Origin: Acidovorax sp. 69
GTDB lineage: Bacteria; Pseudomonadota; Gammaproteobacteria; Burkholderiales; Burkholderiaceae_C
Reading direction: 5' to 3'
NCBI RefSeq assembly: GCF_002797445.1
Contig: NZ_PGEP01000001.1
Coordinates: 3,348,501-3,412,500 of the forward strand
DNA length: 64,000 nt
Shown: piece by piece, positions 1-8,733 of the stretch
How positions within the stretch are numbered: the first letter of the stretch is position 1
Layout: every line of letters begins with the position of its first letter
Made by a program: the position numbers and the translations under genes
The notes under the pieces: model-generated
Seen by the model: the letters and a program-made list of their open reading frames with translations, nothing else
What the model was told of the DNA's origin: nothing
Databases searched by the model: none

Positions 1-436
1 TGCGCAGAATGTCGATGGTCTTGTCGATGGCGGCATCGGTCACTTCGGCCGACAGCTTCTCGACTTCAGCGTCAGACAGATCAGCGATCTTGACTTCGGG
101 GAACACTTCGAAGATGGCATCGAAGGTCACTTGGCCTTCGGGGGCGCCGTCCTTTTCGGTGATGCGGGGTTGACCAGCAACGCGCAGGTTGGCTTCGTTG
201 GCGGCCACAGCAAAGGCTTCACCGACCTTGTCGTTGAGCACCTCGTACTGCACCGAGTAGCCATAGCGCTGGGCCACCACGTTCATGGGCACCTTGCCAG
301 GACGGAAACCGTCCATCTTGACCGTGCGAGCCAGGCGCTTCAGGCGCGTGTCGACTTCGGACTGAATCAGGGTAACGGGCACGCTCAACGTGATCTTGCG
401 TTCGAGCTTTTCAAGGGTTTCAACAGTAACGGCCAT
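1..436 (-). CDS. tig: Trigger factor, N-terminal part (runs off the window)
   Basis: Ribosome-associated chaperone and peptidyl-prolyl isomerase that meets nascent chains at the exit tunnel. The minus-strand translation begins [20 protein letters not shown] and contains the ribosome-docking signature GFRPGKVP near residue 45, which identifies the family. About 145 residues are present; the PPIase domain and most of the C-terminal domain lie outside. The ATG at 434-436 is preceded by an AGGA-type ribosome binding site. In related bacteria tRNA-Leu lies directly upstream of tig; here an integrative element separates them and leaves only a tRNA fragment beside tig. Confidence 0.95.
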   Translation of the reverse strand, partial: MAVTVETLEKLERKITLSVPVTLIQSEVDTRLKRLARTVKMDGFRPGKVPMNVVAQRYGYSVQYEVLNDKVGEAFAVAANEANLRVAGQPRITEKDGAPEGQVTFDAIFEVFPEVKIADLSDAEVEKLSAEVTDAAIDKTIDILR

Positions 437-511
437 GGCTATTCCTCTTATGAATGTGGATCGTGCTGGCTGCAGCGCAGCAGCGCCGTGTTCCGCAAAG
501 TCTCACATGGG

Positions 512-565
512 TGGTGCGCGGGGGGGACTCGAACCCCCACACCATTGCTGGCGTCAGGACCTAAA
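512..565 (-). repeat. attL: 54-bp direct repeat, 3' fragment of tRNA-Leu
   Basis: Identical over 54 bp to 21061-21114. It holds the CCA end, acceptor 3' strand, T arm, variable arm and the 3' side of the anticodon arm, but not the 5' half of the tRNA, so it is not a functional gene. The identity stops in the anticodon loop (bases differ after 565 and after 21114), a usual crossover place for tRNA-targeting tyrosine recombinases. Confidence 0.95.
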
Positions 566-640
566 TCCGAATGAACCAAACGCGCACGAATTAAATTTTC
601 ATAGGGAAAACCGAAAAAAACGGACTGATTTTTTCGAATT

Positions 641-678
641 TCCCAAACTATTTCCCAAACTCGAGCAGAATCCCAAAC
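641..678. promoter_or_regulatory. Left arm-type sites (three TCCCAAAC copies)
   Basis: TCCCAAAC occurs at 641-648, 653-660 and 671-678, between attL and the integrase gene. The same octamer recurs twice inside the right end (20917 and 20937). Placement at both ends, outside the core repeat, suggests arm-type integrase binding sites. This is inferred from position and repetition only. Confidence 0.55.
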
Positions 679-765
679 AGGCCCCTACCCGCGTAGAGAG
701 GCAACGCCTCCCTCTGGGGAACTCGGCATTCTAACTGACCAGACTTTTCAGGTAAGGCAGAACCC

Positions 766-2100
766 ATGGCAAACATCTCCAACCGCTCCCCCTGGCAAGT
801 CAAGCTGGCCGGTCAGAAGGAGCAGAGGTTCCGCCTCAAATCCAAGGCCTTGGAGTACCTGGCAAGCCAGGGACACCCCGATCCAGCCAAGTTCCCCAGG
901 AACGCCTTAAAGCAACTGGAAACGGCTTTTGAGGTCCAGATCAAACTGACGGACAAGGATGGCAACGTCGTCACCCGCAGCGCTACGCACGACACACTGG
1001 ACCAAGCAAAGGCATGGGCCAAGGAGCAAGAGGACCAAATCAAGAGCATCCGCACGAAGCACGGCGGGTTCATCGCTGGGTACGAGACCATCACGATCGA
1101 GCAAGCACTCAAACGGTTCCACGCGGAGCACTACGCGGGCAAACGCTCGTTCAAGGAAGTGAGCTACCGCGTCACACATCTGTCCGAATGGCTTGGGAAG
1201 AACACTTTGCTGCGCGATCTGACCAAAAAGGACTTCATGCGGCTGCGGGATCAACTGCTGGAAAAGAAATACTCGGCCTCCTCCGTGCGCAACTACTTCA
1301 CGGTCCTGACCTCCCTGTATTCCCGTGCGGCCAATGAGTGGCTGTACCCAGTGGACAACCCGCCCAGCGGGATTTCGCTTCCTAAGCCTCAGAACAATAT
1401 CCAACGCTCATGGATGGGCAACGAGTACGAGCGTCTGATGGCATCGCTCGAAGAACACTCCCCTTGGATGGTGCCCATCGTGAAACTGGCGCTGGCCATG
1501 GCTTTCCGCCGTGGGGAAATTGTCCAGAGTGCCAAGGACAAGAAGACCGGGGAGCAATCGGGCGGCATGCGCTGGGAGGATGTGGACTGGGACAACAACG
1601 TTCTGAGACTTCCCCGAGAAAAGAACGATCACACCAAGAGCGTGACCCAGTCCCTCGGGCGTTCGGTCCCCCTGACCCCCGAAATGCAAGACATCCTGCG
1701 GCCCCTCTACGAGGCCAGCGAAACGAAGTCAGGATTGATTTTTACGAACACCATCAACTCGGTAACAGGCGCGTTCACCATCGCCTGCGCCAAGGCCAAA
1801 CCACCGATCACCGACCTGACCTTCCATTCGCTGCGCAAGATCGCGACTAAGAACCTGTCGAAGAAGGTCAACAACCCGATGGAGCTGAGCCGCCTTACGG
1901 GCCACAAGAGCCTGGACGTCTTGAACCGGAGATATTTCGATGTGCAGGTGGAAGAGCTGTACGCCCTACTCGTTGAAAACTCAGGCACGATTCGGCATCG
2001 AGGCATCAGCGCGCTGACCAAAGTGCTGGGGCTGCCAGATGCGAAGAAGTTCATCGAGGAGGTTCGCAAACTTCCCTCCGTGGAGGATGCCTTTCGGTGA
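766..2100 (+). CDS. Tyrosine recombinase (site-specific integrase)
   Basis: Catalyses excision and integration of the element at tRNA-Leu. The 444-residue length is usual for tRNA-targeting integrases. The N-terminal third should hold the arm-binding region, residues about 110-200 the core-binding SAM-like domain, and 215-400 the catalytic domain. Catalytic residues visible: Arg248 (AFRRGEI), a beta-hairpin Lys near 286, His354 and Arg357 (FHSLR), His380 (TGHKS) and the nucleophile Tyr390 (NRRYF). The gene starts about 200 bp from attL and reads into the element. It is followed by a short hairpin and a convergent unknown gene. The family is clear; the exact subfamily is not determined. Confidence 0.93.
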   Translation: MANISNRSPWQVKLAGQKEQRFRLKSKALEYLASQGHPDPAKFPRNALKQLETAFEVQIKLTDKDGNVVTRSATHDTLDQAKAWAKEQEDQIKSIRTKHGGFIAGYETITIEQALKRFHAEHYAGKRSFKEVSYRVTHLSEWLGKNTLLRDLTKKDFMRLRDQLLEKKYSASSVRNYFTVLTSLYSRAANEWLYPVDNPPSGISLPKPQNNIQRSWMGNEYERLMASLEEHSPWMVPIVKLALAMAFRRGEIVQSAKDKKTGEQSGGMRWEDVDWDNNVLRLPREKNDHTKSVTQSLGRSVPLTPEMQDILRPLYEASETKSGLIFTNTINSVTGAFTIACAKAKPPITDLTFHSLRKIATKNLSKKVNNPMELSRLTGHKSLDVLNRRYFDVQVEELYALLVENSGTIRHRGISALTKVLGLPDAKKFIEEVRKLPSVEDAFR

Positions 2101-2123
2101 CCACACGCTAACGCTCCGCTTCC

Positions 2124-2141
2124 GATCAGCCTCAGCTGATC
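2124..2141. terminator. Hairpin between convergent genes
   Basis: A 7-bp inverted repeat (GATCAGC / GCTGATC, 4-nt loop) sits between the integrase stop and the convergent gene stop at 2156. No T tract follows, so termination is only suggested by the location. Confidence 0.35.
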
Positions 2142-2155
2142 AAGGAGTAGGTCTC

Positions 2156-3118
2156 TCAGGCGTTGTAGTCGAGGTTGGCATCAATCGCCTCGGCATGTAA
2201 TTCCACACTCAACGCAATAAGGGGCCTCGGTGGAACTTCCAGGCCAGCGCAGAATTTCAACATGCCCGGTTCCGCGTCGAAGTCTTGATCGGTGAGGGTT
2301 AGCACGAAGGGCGCTTCCTTCCATTGCGGCCAATTTTTGAGTTTTGTGGCCCGTAACGGTGGGACATGAAAGTCGTGACGGCCATATATGTTGACGCGGG
2401 TGGACTCATGCTCCGTCTCATACTCCCAAAAGCCAGCCAAAACATCGCCGCCCACTACCAACGACCAAGTCTGATCAGCTTTGAAATTCACAGCAGCGAG
2501 GTTGCCTTGGAACCGCGCGATGGATCGATCAGAGTGGGAAATAACGTTGCCGAGCCATTTTTGAAGAGTTGTTTCAAGGTCTCCTGCAAGAGCCACTTCG
2601 TCAGGGGATCTGGAAGCCCGACTTGAACTTGGTGCGAAGGGCGTGCACATGAACAGTTCAAACCCGTTCGAGTCGCACAAGTTGCAGCTCCCACCCCCGA
2701 AAAGACCGTACAGCGCCTCCTCCTGCTCCTCCGTATGCACTAACCCAAGCACGTCACGGATGCCTTTGAGTAGTCGCCCGATCTCAGATAGACGCCCCGT
2801 CCTCCTCGCAATCGCAGGCCAAACCCCGGTGGGGGTTTGCGCCTCAGACAGCCTCGCCCGAAACAAGAATTGCGAAAGATAAGACTCACTGCCATCTTCA
2901 TCTGTACAGGGCCTCACAATCAACTCCACGATTAGGGCATCGACTTCCTTCGGGGAAGGCTGACACAACACAGACACCTCACACCCCCACTGGCCCTCGA
3001 AGGCTTTCAACCATTGGCTACCCATGGTTGACTTGTAAAGCGCGTTTTGGATGTCATCGACCAATTGGGACTTGTCTACCTGGTCATTGATCTGGCTTTG
3101 GTTTTTTTGATTCATCAT
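2156..3118 (-). CDS. Unknown protein, member A of an element-encoded family
   Basis: Not recognised. 320 residues, soluble, no signal peptide or membrane segment. It is colinear with the gene at 15675-16790 of the same element. Both have a Trp-rich start (QWLKAFEGQWGCEV at 35-48), a block ending RTGRLSEIGR (106-115), the stretch TWSLVVGG...WEYETEHESTRVNIYG (218-246), and a C-terminal LTDQDF...MLKFCAGL block (about 275-293). A CNLC pair at 145-148 could bind a metal or be incidental. It converges on the integrase gene and lies upstream of, and parallel to, the relaxase end. Function unknown. Confidence 0.7.
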   Translation of the reverse strand: MMNQKNQSQINDQVDKSQLVDDIQNALYKSTMGSQWLKAFEGQWGCEVSVLCQPSPKEVDALIVELIVRPCTDEDGSESYLSQFLFRARLSEAQTPTGVWPAIARRTGRLSEIGRLLKGIRDVLGLVHTEEQEEALYGLFGGGSCNLCDSNGFELFMCTPFAPSSSRASRSPDEVALAGDLETTLQKWLGNVISHSDRSIARFQGNLAAVNFKADQTWSLVVGGDVLAGFWEYETEHESTRVNIYGRHDFHVPPLRATKLKNWPQWKEAPFVLTLTDQDFDAEPGMLKFCAGLEVPPRPLIALSVELHAEAIDANLDYNA

Positions 3119-3167
3119 TAAGTTCTCCTATTTGTCCAACCAGATTCGCAAACCGATCCCCGATCTG

Positions 3168-5300
3168 TCAAGTGGGTACCCCGAAGCCAGTATTCATGCG
3201 GGTTTGCAAGTCATCATCGGTGTGGCTGACGCCTGTCACCCCCCGAAAATCCTGAGCATGACCCCGATCCCAAGGCTGCTGAGACACCTGTGATGTGTTC
3301 CTGCCCATGGAACTCCACTGCTCGAAGGGCCTGTCGTACCAGGCTGGGCATAAGGTGCTGATGGACTTCAACTCAGTGGGCGTGAACTGGTCCACCAACT
3401 CATCCCACCAAGCCCTCTGCCAGCCTTGGGGACATCCAGCCAAGCGATTGATGTCCGCTTGGAAGGTTTGCCAGGTGTACGTGCTCCCCAGTCGTTGACA
3501 GCACGAACGGCGGTACTCGAAGTCCGCTAACTGTTGGGGCGTCAACACCTGCTCAACAGCCCATCTCGCTTGCAATTCAAGCTGCTGAAATGTCGATAAG
3601 GCTTTGGCCGCTTGTGCGTGGTTGGGCTCACGGACTGTGCCGATCAGCGCATCCCGCACCAGCTCTTCAAAGAACGCTCTTCGCAACGGAGGTACAGCGC
3701 GCAGAGCATCTGCCAGACGATGTGGCCTGCGTTTGGCCGCGAAGACCAAATCTTTAATCAGCAACGATTCGATCAGCGATTCGTTGGTGATGGGCTCTGG
3801 CAACTCCTTGCCTTGCGTCATGCGCTGCAAGCGCTTGCGCAGGATTTCTGGGGTGAAGGGTCTGTCAATCGCGGTTGCCAGGCGTTGACAGGCTGCGACG
3901 ATGTCGATTTCCGATCCGGTGAGATGAGACAGCTCGGGAAACGACACCAGCACCTCACGGAATGTTGCAGATGGCACTTTGAGCGCTGTCGCTTGAACGT
4001 CGGTGACCGATGGGGTTGCACGCTGCCGGAATTCAGGCAGCCTAGATTGGGCCTGCTCGATCAGGGCCTCCAATGCCCCAACGAACTGGGGCTTGTTCTT
4101 GCTCACCCATTCCTTCACGCTGAACGCGGCCCGAACAACGTGGGGTGGATCGGCAGCGTCCAAGCAGTCAGGCAGGCGTTGGGGTGCACGGCTCACTACC
4201 CACATCAGTTCTTTGGCCAGTAGTTCCGCCAAGGGGTTTTCTTGGCTCTTGCGAATGCGCTGGTACTGCCCCAGAAAAACTGACCAGGACCAAGATCGAC
4301 CCAGCGTCTCACGCCATCGGGTCAATACGTTGAACGCTGTTTCTGCGTCAGGCCATGCGAGCAACAGTTGACGGCGTGCACCTGCGTCAGACTGGTCGAA
4401 CAGTGCGGCATCGTCCAATGCTTCTGAACGCAACGCCAGTGGGTGTGTGCGTGCAGGTTGCGCACCTTGATCTTCGGGGGCGAACCCTTCCCACGAACCA
4501 ATGTGTCGCACCATCTGGACGCCACAAACACCAGCACGCAAGTGCACATGGGCACGTCGTTGGCGCTCCAATCCTCGGCGGTGGTTTCGCTCCTGAACCT
4601 TCTTGTTGCGCGCGATCACCTCCTCACGCTTTTGAGCATATTGGGGGTTTGTCTGCTCCACATGAGCGGGGCCAACATGGGCTGTGGCCTCTCTTTGCAG
4701 GCCCAGTTCGGCAAAAGACTTGTGCGTGACCCGCTCTGATCGTCCTGCCCGTCGCAAAGCTGCGTTGCAGTGGTCTGCCCAAGATTTACGCCAGCCATAT
4801 AGGACCTTGAACGTGTCGAGGGCGCGGTTCTTGGGGCCGAATCCGTCAGCGGTCCAATGCCGGGTCGTACACATCATGTGGACATGCGGGTTGCCTGGCT
4901 TGTTGTGGATCGCGTAAGTCACCAGCACCCCATGCGGCGTGAGTTGGTCTCGAATGAAGTTTTCAATCAGCCGAACCCAGGCCTCTGGGGAGGTTTCATC
5001 AGCAATCTCCTTTGGGAGGGCGCATTCAAATTCCCGAAAGATGGCAGCGTCTTTGCGCTTCTCAGACTGGTGAACGTGCTGCCAAAGGTCTTGCGGATTG
5101 TCTTTCCAAGCAGGACCAAAGCCGGGTGTGATGGTTGCGTTGTGGATGACCTCACGGCTTTTGGACGTGCTGTCATAGATGTGCTGGGTGACTGGATCGA
5201 CGATTCGCGATCCCGTGCGGTAGGCCAGTGCGCGCAGCGCGTGGAGCTTCTTGTTCTTTGCACGCGAGTGCATCTTGACGGTGAGGTGGTAGATGCTCAT
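3168..5300 (-). CDS. MobA/MobL-family relaxase
   Basis: Nicks oriT and pilots single-stranded DNA during mobilization. The N-terminal 220 residues match the MobA/MobL (MOBQ) relaxases: start MSIYHLTVKMHSRAK, then the metal-binding histidines His132 (AIHNK), His139 and His141 (NPHVHMM), with REFECALP near 89-96 before them. The residues from about 300 to 710 are long and unrecognised, with no helicase motifs. I chose the ATG at 5298-5300 because the family begins there; an open frame continues 86 codons upstream but reads through a cluster of short inverted repeats. It carries one copy of the element's 20-bp near-palindrome. Confidence 0.85.
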   Translation of the reverse strand: MSIYHLTVKMHSRAKNKKLHALRALAYRTGSRIVDPVTQHIYDSTSKSREVIHNATITPGFGPAWKDNPQDLWQHVHQSEKRKDAAIFREFECALPKEIADETSPEAWVRLIENFIRDQLTPHGVLVTYAIHNKPGNPHVHMMCTTRHWTADGFGPKNRALDTFKVLYGWRKSWADHCNAALRRAGRSERVTHKSFAELGLQREATAHVGPAHVEQTNPQYAQKREEVIARNKKVQERNHRRGLERQRRAHVHLRAGVCGVQMVRHIGSWEGFAPEDQGAQPARTHPLALRSEALDDAALFDQSDAGARRQLLLAWPDAETAFNVLTRWRETLGRSWSWSVFLGQYQRIRKSQENPLAELLAKELMWVVSRAPQRLPDCLDAADPPHVVRAAFSVKEWVSKNKPQFVGALEALIEQAQSRLPEFRQRATPSVTDVQATALKVPSATFREVLVSFPELSHLTGSEIDIVAACQRLATAIDRPFTPEILRKRLQRMTQGKELPEPITNESLIESLLIKDLVFAAKRRPHRLADALRAVPPLRRAFFEELVRDALIGTVREPNHAQAAKALSTFQQLELQARWAVEQVLTPQQLADFEYRRSCCQRLGSTYTWQTFQADINRLAGCPQGWQRAWWDELVDQFTPTELKSISTLCPAWYDRPFEQWSSMGRNTSQVSQQPWDRGHAQDFRGVTGVSHTDDDLQTRMNTGFGVPT
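4022..4041 (-). repeat. 20-bp near-palindrome, copy 1
   Basis: Exact reverse complement of copy 2 (13444-13463), whose plus-strand sequence is GCTGCCTGAATTCCGGCAGC. It lies inside the relaxase coding region. Four copies occur in the element and none was noticed outside it. Confidence 0.8.
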
Positions 5301-5560
5301 AGCGCACCGCCGAACACTGGGAGGGTGGCACCGGACCGATGAAGCTGGCGACCTCGACAGCGAGGTTTCCGATGTATGTGCGGGCGACCTCGACCGTGGA
5401 AGTTGAAGTCTCGACCCCCGAAGGGTGGCGCACCAAAGCGTTGTCCCGAAGGGGCAATGCATAAGTGCGCTTGGACAAGTCCCGTGACCGGGAGGTATGG
5501 CAATGAATGGGGCATGGAATGGGTCTCCTTGCCATCCAAGGTGCCAGAAGCTGCTCAAAA
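5301..5560. other. Hairpin-rich region upstream of the relaxase, candidate oriT
   Basis: Directly upstream of the relaxase are several short inverted repeats: 5351-5366 (ACCTCG-acag-CGAGGT), 5414-5426 (ACCC/GGGT), 5441-5457 (TTGTCCCGAAGGGGCAA) and 5480-5493 (TCCCG-tgac-CGGGA). MOBQ relaxases normally act on an oriT next to their own gene, where such hairpins mark the nic region. No nic sequence can be assigned by eye. The open frame across this stretch looks non-coding. Confidence 0.45.
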
Positions 5561-5630
5561 TTGCAGCAATAAACGGGGGCTGACCGCCCGGATCTGGGCT
5601 GAACGGTCGTGCGCGTTTGGCTCGTGGTCG

Positions 5631-5749
5631 AATCGACGTCGTTTAGTGGGCGAAACGGTGTCGAATCGTGGAGCAGACGGCAACCTATCGTCGGTGGATC
5701 GCCGGGGATGGGTTGCGAGGTGTGGGTGATTGTCGAAACGACGTCGTTT
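5631..5749. promoter_or_regulatory. Two related palindromes (possible operator pair)
   Basis: AATCGACGTCGTTT (5631-5644) and the perfect 14-bp palindrome AAACGACGTCGTTT (5736-5749) lie 105 bp apart. Both are followed by similar sequence (AGTGGGCGAAACG and GGTAGTTGAAACG), so a unit of about 30 bp is repeated. The stretch has no convincing gene. It may bind a dimeric regulator or a replication or transfer protein. Confidence 0.45.
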
Positions 5750-5819
5750 GGTAGTTGAAACGTTGCTGCGTCGTTGCTGTTTGGATCACGTCGTCACTTG
5801 CGCGTCGCACCACCACGCA

Positions 5820-5978
5820 GTCAAATACGCTGGCCGGAAGGACGCTGTGGACAAGCTGGCTGCCAAGATCATCAAGGGTGGCTCTGGCGTGTGGGGCCCG
5901 GTGCCCAGGCCCGCCAATGCGCAAGTGAATGACGCCGAAGCGAAGAAGCTGGCTGCCTGGGTGTTGAACCAGAAATAG
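5820..5978 (+). pseudogene. Cytochrome c C-terminal remnant
   Basis: The last 50 or so codons match the C-terminal half of class I cytochrome c-551/552: VKYAGRKDAVDKLAAKIIKG, then GGSGVWGPVP, and an end of NDAEAKKLAAWVLNQK. The CxxCH haem site and signal peptide are missing; upstream sequence in frame is unrelated. At the expected axial-methionine position (VPMPxN in the family) the sequence reads VPRPAN, so the ligand is also lost. A strong terminator follows. It is a broken gene carried in the element, probably marking an old recombination junction near 5820. Confidence 0.75.
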
Positions 5979-5995
5979 CCCAGGGCTTCGCTCAT

Positions 5996-6027
5996 AAAAA
6001 AACCCGCTGGAATCCAGCGGGTTTTTT
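5996..6027. terminator. Strong bidirectional intrinsic terminator
   Basis: A 9-bp GC-rich stem (ACCCGCTGG / CCAGCGGGT, 3-nt loop) is flanked by an A tract on one side and a T tract on the other, so it works in both directions. It lies between the cytochrome c remnant and the end of the minus-strand ABC/hydrolase operon. Confidence 0.9.
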
Positions 6028-6053
6028 ATGCCGATGGCGCCATGGGCGTGGCC

Positions 6054-6812
6054 TTACTTGCCGGCAATGGAACGGATGAACGCCAACGTTTCACATCCGA
6101 TCAAATCCAGGTCGTTGTCCAGCGTCGCCACATGGTAAGAATGGTCAAGCCAACGGAAATCGATCCGGCTGCTCCCCAGCCTACGCACGATTCGAGGGCC
6201 GTTGCTCGGATCGACGACGTGGTCCTCACGCGCCTGGATCACGAGGGCCGGGCACTTGATGCGAGGCAACAGATCGTGCGTCACGGCCACAAGGCCATAG
6301 ACCTGCCGGAACGCGAGCACCGGCACTTCGGGATACGCCAGCTCGGTCACGCCGGGCGCCTTGATGTCGGAGCCAATGCCCGGTACGGTAGCCGGCAGCC
6401 CGGTGGCCAGAGCGAGTCCAGCCATGTCGGCGGAGTTGAGCTGCACCACGCCGTTGATGGGCACGGTGCCTCTGATGACGTCAGGATGCATGGCAGCCAT
6501 GTACAGCGACAAGGTGCCTCCCATGGAGAGCCCCACCATGTAGATTTGTGAACAGGTCTTGCGCAGGCTGGTCAGTGCCTCCTCCACGGAAGCGATCCAG
6601 TCACTAGCTGTGGTGCGAGCCATGGCAGCCGGAGACACGCCGTGACCGGCCAGACGCGGCCCTATTACGGTGTAGCCAGCCTTGGCGATCTGTTCACCCA
6701 GGGGACGCATGCTCTGCGTGGTGCCAGTGAAGCCGTGGCATACCAACACGCCGACGTCGTTGCCGGCAAAGAAGAAGGGCTCGGCTCCAGACAGGATGGG
6801 TTCGTCACTCAT
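6054..6812 (-). CDS. Alpha/beta hydrolase (carboxylesterase type)
   Basis: 252-residue serine hydrolase resembling Est30-type carboxylesterases and monoacylglycerol lipases. The catalytic triad is visible: Ser96 in GLSMGG, Asp197 in QAREDHVV, and His227 in DHSYHVATLD; the oxyanion stretch is CHGFTG (25-30). No signal peptide, so cytoplasmic. It is the last gene of a minus-strand operon, 35 bp after an ABC permease gene. Such placement suggests that it cleaves an ester or acyl group from the imported compound, but the substrate cannot be read from the sequence. Confidence 0.85.
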   Translation of the reverse strand: MSDEPILSGAEPFFFAGNDVGVLVCHGFTGTTQSMRPLGEQIAKAGYTVIGPRLAGHGVSPAAMARTTASDWIASVEEALTSLRKTCSQIYMVGLSMGGTLSLYMAAMHPDVIRGTVPINGVVQLNSADMAGLALATGLPATVPGIGSDIKAPGVTELAYPEVPVLAFRQVYGLVAVTHDLLPRIKCPALVIQAREDHVVDPSNGPRIVRRLGSSRIDFRWLDHSYHVATLDNDLDLIGCETLAFIRSIAGK

Positions 6813-6847
6813 GTGTTTTCCTTGTGGTCAAAAAGAAGCGGGGAAAT

Positions 6848-7819
6848 TCATCGATTCTTCAGGCTGTAGGCCAATGCGGCGACCGCAATGATCGCGCCTT
6901 GCAACATCAGGCGCCCGGGTTCGCCCAGGCCCAGGCTGGTCAGGAAGTTGAACAGAAAGGTAAGCATGAAAGCCGCTACCGCCGGGCCTGCCATGCCGCC
7001 TTTGCTGCGCCCAAAGGTCACCCCTCCCAGGATGGCTGCGGCCAACGAGTTGAGCGCGAGATCCTGGCCCAGCGTGATGCTGCCCTTTCCGACGAAACCG
7101 ACCAGGATGAACCCGCAGGCGACCGAGATCAACGCCGAAATCACATGACCGGCAAACACCACGCGCAGGTGCGGCAGGCCGGACAACGCAGCGGCTTGCG
7201 GGTTGCTCCCCACCGCATCCAGAGTGCGTCCGAACACGGTGCTTCGGAGCAAGAGCACCGCCGGCACCAGCGCGACCAGCCAGAGCAACACGGAAACGGG
7301 CCACCCATATACCCGCTGGCGCACCAGTTCGACCAAGAACTCGGGTGCATCCCCCGGGGCGCGAAACTGCGAGAGCGCCACCACGCAGCCCGTCAGGATC
7401 ATCGACATGGCCAGCGTGACGATCATGGAAGACGCCCGCGTCCCGACGATCAATGCACCGTTGAGCAAACCGACCACCAGACCGAACAGAACGCACAGGC
7501 CTGCAGCCGCGGAGGACGACATCGGAAAGTAGCCACTGGTGAGCAGATAGGCAACCGCCACGATGACGCCGCCCGAGGACAGGTCGATGGAACGTGCCCG
7601 CATCACGAGCGACTGCCCGATCACCGCGAGCCCCAGTGGCGCCGCCTGGCGCGCGATCAAGGGCAGCAGCATGGCCGAAATAAGCTGTGGTCGCATCACC
7701 GCAGCGAGCAGCAGAAGGATCAACAGGGCAGCATAAGCCGGTGGCAGATCGCCCACCCACCGAAGCACCTTGCGCCAGGGCGCCGCTGGTGGCGTCGATG
7801 CAGAAAACACCGCACTCAC
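6848..7819 (-). CDS. Sugar-type ABC transporter permease (RbsC family)
   Basis: Inner-membrane permease with about eight to ten hydrophobic segments and the RbsC-family motifs (GLAVIGQSLVMRARSIDLSS early; AILGGVTFGRSKGGMAGP late). I chose the GTG at 7817-7819 because it overlaps the upstream permease stop by 4 bp (GTGA) and has AGAAAGG upstream; an ATG at 7849 would overlap by 34 bp. It forms a heterodimeric channel with the permease encoded just upstream. The second half of the family's EAA-like loop is present. Confidence 0.88.
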   Translation of the reverse strand: MSAVFSASTPPAAPWRKVLRWVGDLPPAYAALLILLLLAAVMRPQLISAMLLPLIARQAAPLGLAVIGQSLVMRARSIDLSSGGVIVAVAYLLTSGYFPMSSSAAAGLCVLFGLVVGLLNGALIVGTRASSMIVTLAMSMILTGCVVALSQFRAPGDAPEFLVELVRQRVYGWPVSVLLWLVALVPAVLLLRSTVFGRTLDAVGSNPQAAALSGLPHLRVVFAGHVISALISVACGFILVGFVGKGSITLGQDLALNSLAAAILGGVTFGRSKGGMAGPAVAAFMLTFLFNFLTSLGLGEPGRLMLQGAIIAVAALAYSLKNR

Positions 7820-8733
7820 AGGCCCACCACCTTTCTTCTCTGCGAGCACACGGCCAGCAACAACAACAATCCCGTCACCGCACCGCGCAGGAACGGCGAG
7901 ATGCCGAACAGGTTGATGCCGTTGGTAATGAGGCCCAGGCTCAAAGCGCCAATGACAACGCCCAGGATGCTGCCCACGCCTCCGGTCAACTGCACTCCAC
8001 CCAGCGCGACGGCAGCAACGGATTCAAGGCCAAACGCGGCCCCCATCGTGGGATCACCTGCGGAGACCCGAGCGGTCAGATAAATGCCGGCCACCACCGC
8101 CAGCAAGCTGCACAACACATAGGCGGCAACGACGACTGTTCGCGATTGCACGCCATTGAGATGGGCACTTCGGGCCTGTGCCCCCACGGCAAAGATGTGC
8201 AGGCCCAGACGAGAGCGATGCAGCAATACATACACTGCCAGCATGCACGCGGCGCACCACAGCAGAGGCAGCGGCACGCCCGCAGCGGTGCCGTTGACAA
8301 GCTGGCCGAGTGCGGGTGCCACTTGACCGCCTGGAATGGGCAATACCAGATATGCTAACCCCTGCAGGAACGTCATGGTCGCGAGCGTCATGATCAACGG
8401 ATGAATGCCCGCGATGGCAATGCCCAGACCGTTGACCAGACCAACGCAGAGGCCCATCAAGAGCGCCAGCACGGTGCCGGTGAAGGGGTCCGCTTGGGTG
8501 GCGATCAGGCATCCCGCCAGGCTCATGACACTGCCGACAGAGAGGTCGATGCCAGCCACCAACGCCACCAGCATCTGCCCGAGCGTGACGATCAGGAGTG
8601 CGGTAATCTGGCCAGTGACATTGGTGAGGTTCTGTGCGGCCAGAAAGTTGGAGGCAGCCAGAGAAAGAAAGACGATCAGCAGCACGGGCAGTGCGAGCGT
8701 CATGCGGCCTATGCCGGTCCTAAACGTGTTCAT
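7816..8733 (-). CDS. Sugar-type ABC transporter permease (RbsC family)
   Basis: 305 residues, multi-spanning, with the RbsC-family signatures GQMLVALVAGIDLSVGSVMS (about 52-71) and AVALGGVQLTGGVGS (about 240-254). It overlaps the ATPase gene upstream by 4 bp (ATGA) and the second permease gene downstream by 4 bp, so the operon is translationally coupled. Two different permeases rather than a homodimer is common in this family when the substrate is not ribose. Substrate not determined. Confidence 0.9.
   Translation of the reverse strand: MNTFRTGIGRMTLALPVLLIVFLSLAASNFLAAQNLTNVTGQITALLIVTLGQMLVALVAGIDLSVGSVMSLAGCLIATQADPFTGTVLALLMGLCVGLVNGLGIAIAGIHPLIMTLATMTFLQGLAYLVLPIPGGQVAPALGQLVNGTAAGVPLPLLWCAACMLAVYVLLHRSRLGLHIFAVGAQARSAHLNGVQSRTVVVAAYVLCSLLAVVAGIYLTARVSAGDPTMGAAFGLESVAAVALGGVQLTGGVGSILGVVIGALSLGLITNGINLFGISPFLRGAVTGLLLLLAVCSQRRKVVGL

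Noticed and set aside
131..574. Plus-strand open frame over tig and the tRNA fragment
   Set aside because: It is the antisense of the clear trigger factor gene and runs into tRNA sequence; no conserved features.
5301..5558. N-terminal extension of the relaxase frame
   Set aside because: The family begins at MSIYHLTV; the extension crosses a cluster of hairpins and has no relaxase homology by inspection.
6824..8083. Long plus-strand frame of 419 codons opposite the ABC permeases
   Set aside because: Rich in His, Gln and Arg, typical of an antisense shadow in GC-rich DNA.
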